Origin: Candidatus Saccharimonadota bacterium
GTDB taxonomy: Bacteria; Patescibacteriota; Saccharimonadia; Saccharimonadales; UBA4665
Length of the DNA stretch: 64,000 nucleotides
Assembly: GCA_024635495.1 (NCBI GenBank)
Contig: JAGXIT010000005.1
Span: forward strand, 62,001-126,000
Direction of reading: 5' to 3'
The notes beneath the pieces were generated by a model. It did no database searches and had not been told where the DNA came from. It was given only the letters and a program-made list of their open reading frames with translations. Positions 61,231 to 64,000 of this stretch are shown here, piece by piece; position 1 is the stretch's first letter; each line of letters starts with the position of its first letter. The position numbers were made by a program, and so were the translations under genes.

Positions 61231-61797
61231 ATGAGCCTTCCGGAAGCCAATGGAACCCGCATATATCTCGATGATTTGGGTACGGTTTTCCCAGATGCCA
61301 GTATGGAGACACTTAGTGGCATATCCGAACTGCAGTTCGAGGAGCTTGACGGGCTTCGCAGATACTCCCCAGAGATTGTGCATGGACTCGGCGAGATCGC
61401 CACATTAGGCGCCGAGATTGTCTGGTGTACGACGCGCACTAAGGCAGATTTGAAAAGTGTTGGCGTTATTGATGGCCGCTTCAAACACTTGCGACATCTG
61501 GAAATCGTCGGGCCACCAGGCAAGGCCATAATTGAAGTGAAGCGCTTGGCAATTGAAGCAGACCTAGAGAGACTAGGTAAAAAGCCATTTATCTGGGCCG
61601 ACAATGCCATTGATGCAGACGAGAAAGTAAAACAAGGCGAGCGCAAACCTGTTCTCGGTGAAAGAAACCGGGACAATATCAACACAGTATTTACTGGCAT
61701 TCGTTCTTTGTTAATAAGCCCAAACCCAGAAATTGGACTAGAGCCCGAAGCTCTCCGTAATATGGCAGCATTTATAAAAATACATGGAAAATCTTAG
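61231..61797 (+). CDS. HAD-like protein (HAD_SAK-type), paralogue 2
   Basis: 188 aa. Motif I is RIYLDDLGTVFP: D14 kept, second Asp replaced by Leu16. The best family fit of the three: RRYSPEIVHGLGEIATLGAE, IVWCTTRTKADLK, VGPPGKAIIEVK, KPFIWADNAIDADEK and the end ISPNPEIGLEPEALRNM. Starts 9 bp after paralogue 1, so co-transcribed. Phosphatase activity is doubtful because of the lost Asp. Confidence 0.7.
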   Translation: MSLPEANGTRIYLDDLGTVFPDASMETLSGISELQFEELDGLRRYSPEIVHGLGEIATLGAEIVWCTTRTKADLKSVGVIDGRFKHLRHLEIVGPPGKAIIEVKRLAIEADLERLGKKPFIWADNAIDADEKVKQGERKPVLGERNRDNINTVFTGIRSLLISPNPEIGLEPEALRNMAAFIKIHGKS

Positions 61798-61803
61798 TAC
61801 TTG

Positions 61804-62328
61804 ATGAAGCACGGTAATAAATTTATAGAAAAACCTGCGATATTCCTCGGCCTAGAAGGAGTTGTTGGCCCACACATGTCCCCAGAAGAAGCGATGGACG
61901 CGCCGATGCATACAGATTTCGAACTCCGTAAAGTCGATAGCTATAACCGCTACGCGCCGGAGGTTGTCGAGCGGCTTGGGCTAATTAGTACTATGCAGCT
62001 CGTACTCTGTACAGATTTGATTGGTCTTGATCTTCAGCTATTTACGAGGAAACCTGGCTTACGTGGCTTACCAAAGATTAGACCAACTGAAGCAAGGGTG
62101 CAGGATGAGCTTGTCCGAAAAAAATTCGACAAGATATGTAACGACCGGGTGCAATCCCGTATGCCGTTTGTATGGGTAAACGACAGGATAACTCGATCAG
62201 TGCATGATAGTATCGAGACAATATTTGAATATGTACCGCACCTTACTATCCAAACGAATCCAAGAGTAGGGATGACGCGAGAACATCTCGAGAGAATAGA
62301 AGATTTTGCGCAAGAAAATACTTCATAA
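61804..62328 (+). CDS. HAD-like protein (HAD_SAK-type), paralogue 3, active site lost
   Basis: 174 aa. Motif I reads AIFLGLEGVVGP: both Asp are replaced (G16, E18). Scaffold is kept: NRYAPEVVERLGLISTMQLV, LCTDLIGLDLQLFT, MPFVWVNDRITRSV, TNPRVGMTREHLERIEDFA. Likely a pseudoenzyme or binding protein. It begins 6 bp after paralogue 2. The decay from DxD to DxL to GxE along the cluster is striking. Confidence 0.65.
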   Translation: MKHGNKFIEKPAIFLGLEGVVGPHMSPEEAMDAPMHTDFELRKVDSYNRYAPEVVERLGLISTMQLVLCTDLIGLDLQLFTRKPGLRGLPKIRPTEARVQDELVRKKFDKICNDRVQSRMPFVWVNDRITRSVHDSIETIFEYVPHLTIQTNPRVGMTREHLERIEDFAQENTS

Positions 62329-62361
62329 ATTAACTCTTTACTTCTGTTAATCACATCATAA

Positions 62362-62395
62362 ATACTAGTATATATACTAGATTTTATACTAGTAT
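62362..62395. promoter_or_regulatory. Array of three 10-bp palindromes at 12-bp period, upstream of the AbrB-like gene
   Basis: ATACTAGTAT at 62362, ATACTAGATT at 62374 and ATACTAGTAT at 62386. It ends 11 bp before the TACAAT -10 box (62407-62412), so it covers the -35 region. Twin of 34968-35001, in the opposite orientation. Confidence 0.75.
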
Positions 62396-62418
62396 TTCTA
62401 GCGTGCTACAATGAGAGT

Positions 62419-62592
62419 ATGGGTAGAAGAAAAGTAGGACAAGAAAGCATCCGCAGCGTCCAGAAAACGCACGGCACATACACCATCAGCATCCCAATCG
62501 AGACGATGCGTGAGCTCGGCTGGCAAGAACGCCAGCGAGTCGTCGTCACGAAGTCTGGCACGAAGCTCGTTATCAGCGACTTCAAGGGTTAG
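62419..62592 (+). CDS. AbrB/MazE-like (SpoVT-AbrB fold) small DNA-binding protein
   Basis: 57 aa. MGRRKVGQESIRSVQKTHGT then YTISIPIETMRELGWQERQR and VVVTKSGTKLVISDF: the swapped-hairpin AbrB pattern (SIP-E-MRELGW, then VVV-KSG-KLVI). TACAAT lies 6 nt before the ATG (leaderless). Likely autoregulated through the adjoining palindromes. Antitoxin use is possible, but no toxin gene adjoins; a DNA glycosylase follows 15 bp downstream. Confidence 0.85.
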   Translation: MGRRKVGQESIRSVQKTHGTYTISIPIETMRELGWQERQRVVVTKSGTKLVISDFKG

Positions 62593-62607
62593 TTTGCGAG
62601 AGATTGT

Positions 62608-63228
62608 ATGAGTTTGCAGAGCGAAGGCGCGGCCTATCTCGCGGCACATGATGCCGTGCTCGCACCACTGGTGCAGCAATTCGGCACGCCCACGCCAGCA
62701 GCACATGGCAATTATTATCAAGAGCTCGTCGAGAGCATCATTAGCCAGCAGCTGAGCGTGAAGGCTGGTGCGGCCATCACCCGCCGTTTTGTTGAACTAT
62801 TTGGCAGCGAGTTCCCCTCACCTGCCCAAATCCTCGAGAAAGACGTCGAGACATTGCGCACCGCTGGTCTCAGCCGCGGCAAGGCGTCGTATATTCGTGA
62901 TCTAGCACAGCACGTGCAGGATGGCAGTGTGAAATTCGACCACCTCGATAGCCTGTCGAATGATGAAATCATCGCTGAGCTCACTGCCGTCAAAGGCATT
63001 GGTGAGTGGACGGTGCACATGTTCCTCATGTTCTGCATGGGTCGGGCGGATGTGCTGGCCTGGGGTGATTTGGGTGTGCGCAATGGCATCAAGGCACTCT
63101 ACCGGCTCAAAGACATGCCAGACCGAGCGACAGTCGAAAAGATTGCAGCCAAAAACCACTGGCATCCGTACGAATCGTATGCCTGCTGGTACATCTGGAA
63201 ATCCCTCGACAACGAACCAAACTCATAA
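62608..63228 (+). CDS. DNA-3-methyladenine glycosylase II (AlkA-like)
   Basis: 206 aa HhH-GPD glycosylase. YYQELVESIISQQLSVKAGA, the helix-hairpin-helix LTAVKGIGEWTVHMFLMFCM and the catalytic Asp in ADVLAWGDLGVRNGIK. HPYESYACWYIWKSLDN closes the domain. Removes alkylated bases. Follows the AbrB-like gene by 15 bp and probably shares its transcript. Confidence 0.93.
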   Translation: MSLQSEGAAYLAAHDAVLAPLVQQFGTPTPAAHGNYYQELVESIISQQLSVKAGAAITRRFVELFGSEFPSPAQILEKDVETLRTAGLSRGKASYIRDLAQHVQDGSVKFDHLDSLSNDEIIAELTAVKGIGEWTVHMFLMFCMGRADVLAWGDLGVRNGIKALYRLKDMPDRATVEKIAAKNHWHPYESYACWYIWKSLDNEPNS

Positions 63229-63277
63229 ATAATCCCGATATTATCCAGATCTACCCCTACGACTAATCGCAATTGGG

Positions 63278-63306
63278 TTGACGAAATAAGTTATTGGGTG
63301 TACGGT
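63278..63306 (+). promoter_or_regulatory. Promoter of the leader minigene and GHKL ATPase
   Basis: TTGACG (63278-63283), 17 bp, TACGGT (63301-63306). The transcript would carry the minigene and terminator that follow. Confidence 0.55.
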
Positions 63307-63365
63307 TTTAATGTAATTTAATCCCAGTTCTTGCGTATGGCACGTCGGAACAGAAGGAGCCCACC

Positions 63366-63383
63366 ATGAGTAATTCAACCTAG
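63366..63383 (+). CDS. Five-codon leader minigene (MSNST)
   Basis: ATG AGT AAT TCA ACC TAG preceded by AGAAGGAG at the right distance. It is followed 8 nt later by an intrinsic terminator. Looks like a translated leader that could control read-through into the ATPase gene, or the relic of a truncated gene. Confidence 0.5.
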   Translation: MSNST

Positions 63384-63390
63384 TCTTCTT

Positions 63391-63412
63391 TCGTCCTTTT
63401 GGACGATTTTTT
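63391..63412 (+). terminator. Intrinsic terminator between minigene and GHKL ATPase
   Basis: TCGTCC-TTTT-GGACGA followed by TTTTTTG. Positioned as an attenuator. Confidence 0.85.
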
Positions 63413-63443
63413 GTATTAATATTATTATTTTATGGAGACTTTT

Positions 63444-64000
63444 ATGAAAGATAACACACCTAACGCCGGCAAGCTCATCGAATCACTTAGGAGCACCGGC
63501 TATAGCAACTACTCGGCTATAGCCGATCTCGTTGATAACTCGTTGGATGCCCACGCAACGAACGTAAAAATCAAAATCGGTAACTCTACAAATAACGATT
63601 ATCTACTGACTATCAGTGATGACGGCGACGGCATGAATGAGGCCACCTTAGATCAGGCCTTACGTCTAGGTTCCGACATACCCAAAGACAACAATAGTGA
63701 TCTGGGTAAATTTGGAATGGGACTAATTACAGCTAGTATTTCTATCGGGCGCAAGCTAGTAGTCGTCACTAAACAGCACGGTCAATATCTAACGGCTATT
63801 CATGATGTAGACGAAATCATTGATAAAAAGGAATTCATAAAAGAGCTTCGCAGGTCTACAGAACAAGAAATGAATACATTCGCACTATACACCGGTGGCG
63901 CCATGCATGGTACGTTAGTATTAATCAGCAAGATCGATCATCTACAAAGCAAAAACCTGACACAGTTCACTGGTAAGTTAATGAATGACCTCGGCGAAAT
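63444..64000 (+). CDS. GHKL-fold (HATPase_c_3, MORC/Hsp90-like) ATPase, N-terminal part
   Basis: Runs off the window; 185 residues visible. N-box AIADLVDNSLDAHATNVKIK, G1 box ISDDGDGMNEATLDQAL, G2 box SDLGKFGMGLITASISIGRK, all intact. Members occur in defence modules and as MORC-like DNA compaction proteins; the C-terminus needed to decide is missing. GGAGAC lies before ATG 63444; an in-frame ATG at 63432 overlaps it. Confidence 0.85.
   Translation, partial: MKDNTPNAGKLIESLRSTGYSNYSAIADLVDNSLDAHATNVKIKIGNSTNNDYLLTISDDGDGMNEATLDQALRLGSDIPKDNNSDLGKFGMGLITASISIGRKLVVVTKQHGQYLTAIHDVDEIIDKKEFIKELRRSTEQEMNTFALYTGGAMHGTLVLISKIDHLQSKNLTQFTGKLMNDLGE

Noticed and set aside
1-64000. CRISPR arrays or cas genes
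   Set aside because: No regularly spaced 24-40 bp direct repeats and no Cas motifs were seen; the 12-bp iterons are too short and too few.
1-64000. UGA recoding as in some other Patescibacteria
   Set aside because: TGA ends well-defined genes such as pilO and the minor pilin at 6462 with overlapping starts, so the standard code applies.

Overview
The window reads as a chromosomal segment of a Candidatus Saccharibacteria (TM7, Patescibacteria) genome. This rests on the content: a compact type IV pilus locus (pilB, pilC, four pilin-like genes, pilMNO), a ComEC reduced to its membrane channel, a TraD/VirB4-like ATPase with a lineage-style N-terminal region, MurJ, LCP and MurC cell-wall genes, many small conserved membrane proteins of unknown role, a WhiB-like protein (a family otherwise centred on Actinobacteria, the usual hosts of Saccharibacteria), and TGA used as an ordinary stop.

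Layout. 1-2.2 kb: recX (cut by the window edge), recA and a RAYT-type Y1 transposase between short direct repeats. 2.2-11.3 kb: type IV pilus locus on the plus strand. 11.3-19 kb, minus strand: a PH-domain protein, the yebC-ruvC-ruvA-ruvB repair cluster, a Crp/Fnr regulator, comEC and a DUF2207 protein. 19-22.5 kb: tRNA-Lys, small membrane proteins and a RimB-RimK-like fusion. 22.5-28 kb: heat-shock genes (hrcA, grpE, dnaK, dnaJ) with CIRCE operators. 28-37.8 kb: gmk, lepA with an upstream leader ORF, murJ, the TraD-like ATPase, ftsH, tilS. 37.9-45 kb: NTP pyrophosphatase, TauE-like permease, elongator tRNA-Met, a bactofilin-like membrane protein, LCP, a very strongly promoted 31-codon ORF, tRNA-Ile(CAT), a DivIC-like division protein, and initiator tRNA. 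45-60.4 kb: WhiB, dus, an ABC exporter, murC, an MFS protein, tail-anchored acidic proteins, TsaC, a cluster-less MutY and a large membrane protein. 60.7-64 kb: three tandem HAD-like paralogues, an AbrB-like regulator under an iteron array, an AlkA-type glycosylase, and the start of a GHKL ATPase behind an attenuator-like leader.

How it works together. The pilus genes and ComEC fit DNA uptake and surface attachment, and recA, ruvCAB and yebC fit processing of incoming DNA. HrcA with CIRCE forms a self-contained chaperone regulon. tilS sits with three CAT-anticodon tRNAs, elongator Met, initiator Met and the Ile tRNA that needs lysidine. About twenty genes have a -10 box 6-8 nt before the start codon, so leaderless mRNAs appear to be the default, with clear Shine-Dalgarno sites kept for pilin, dnaK, yebC, whiB and small peptides.

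The most unusual signals are non-coding. Each of three tRNA genes (Lys, Met, fMet) is followed by a terminator, then a second copy of its own T-arm and acceptor 3' strand split in the T-loop by 47-80 nt, then a second terminator; two of the inserts share a 37-nt core. Two of these tRNAs share a leader motif. Two distant arrays carry three ATACTAGTAT-type sites at an exact 12-bp period, one of them before the AbrB-like gene.
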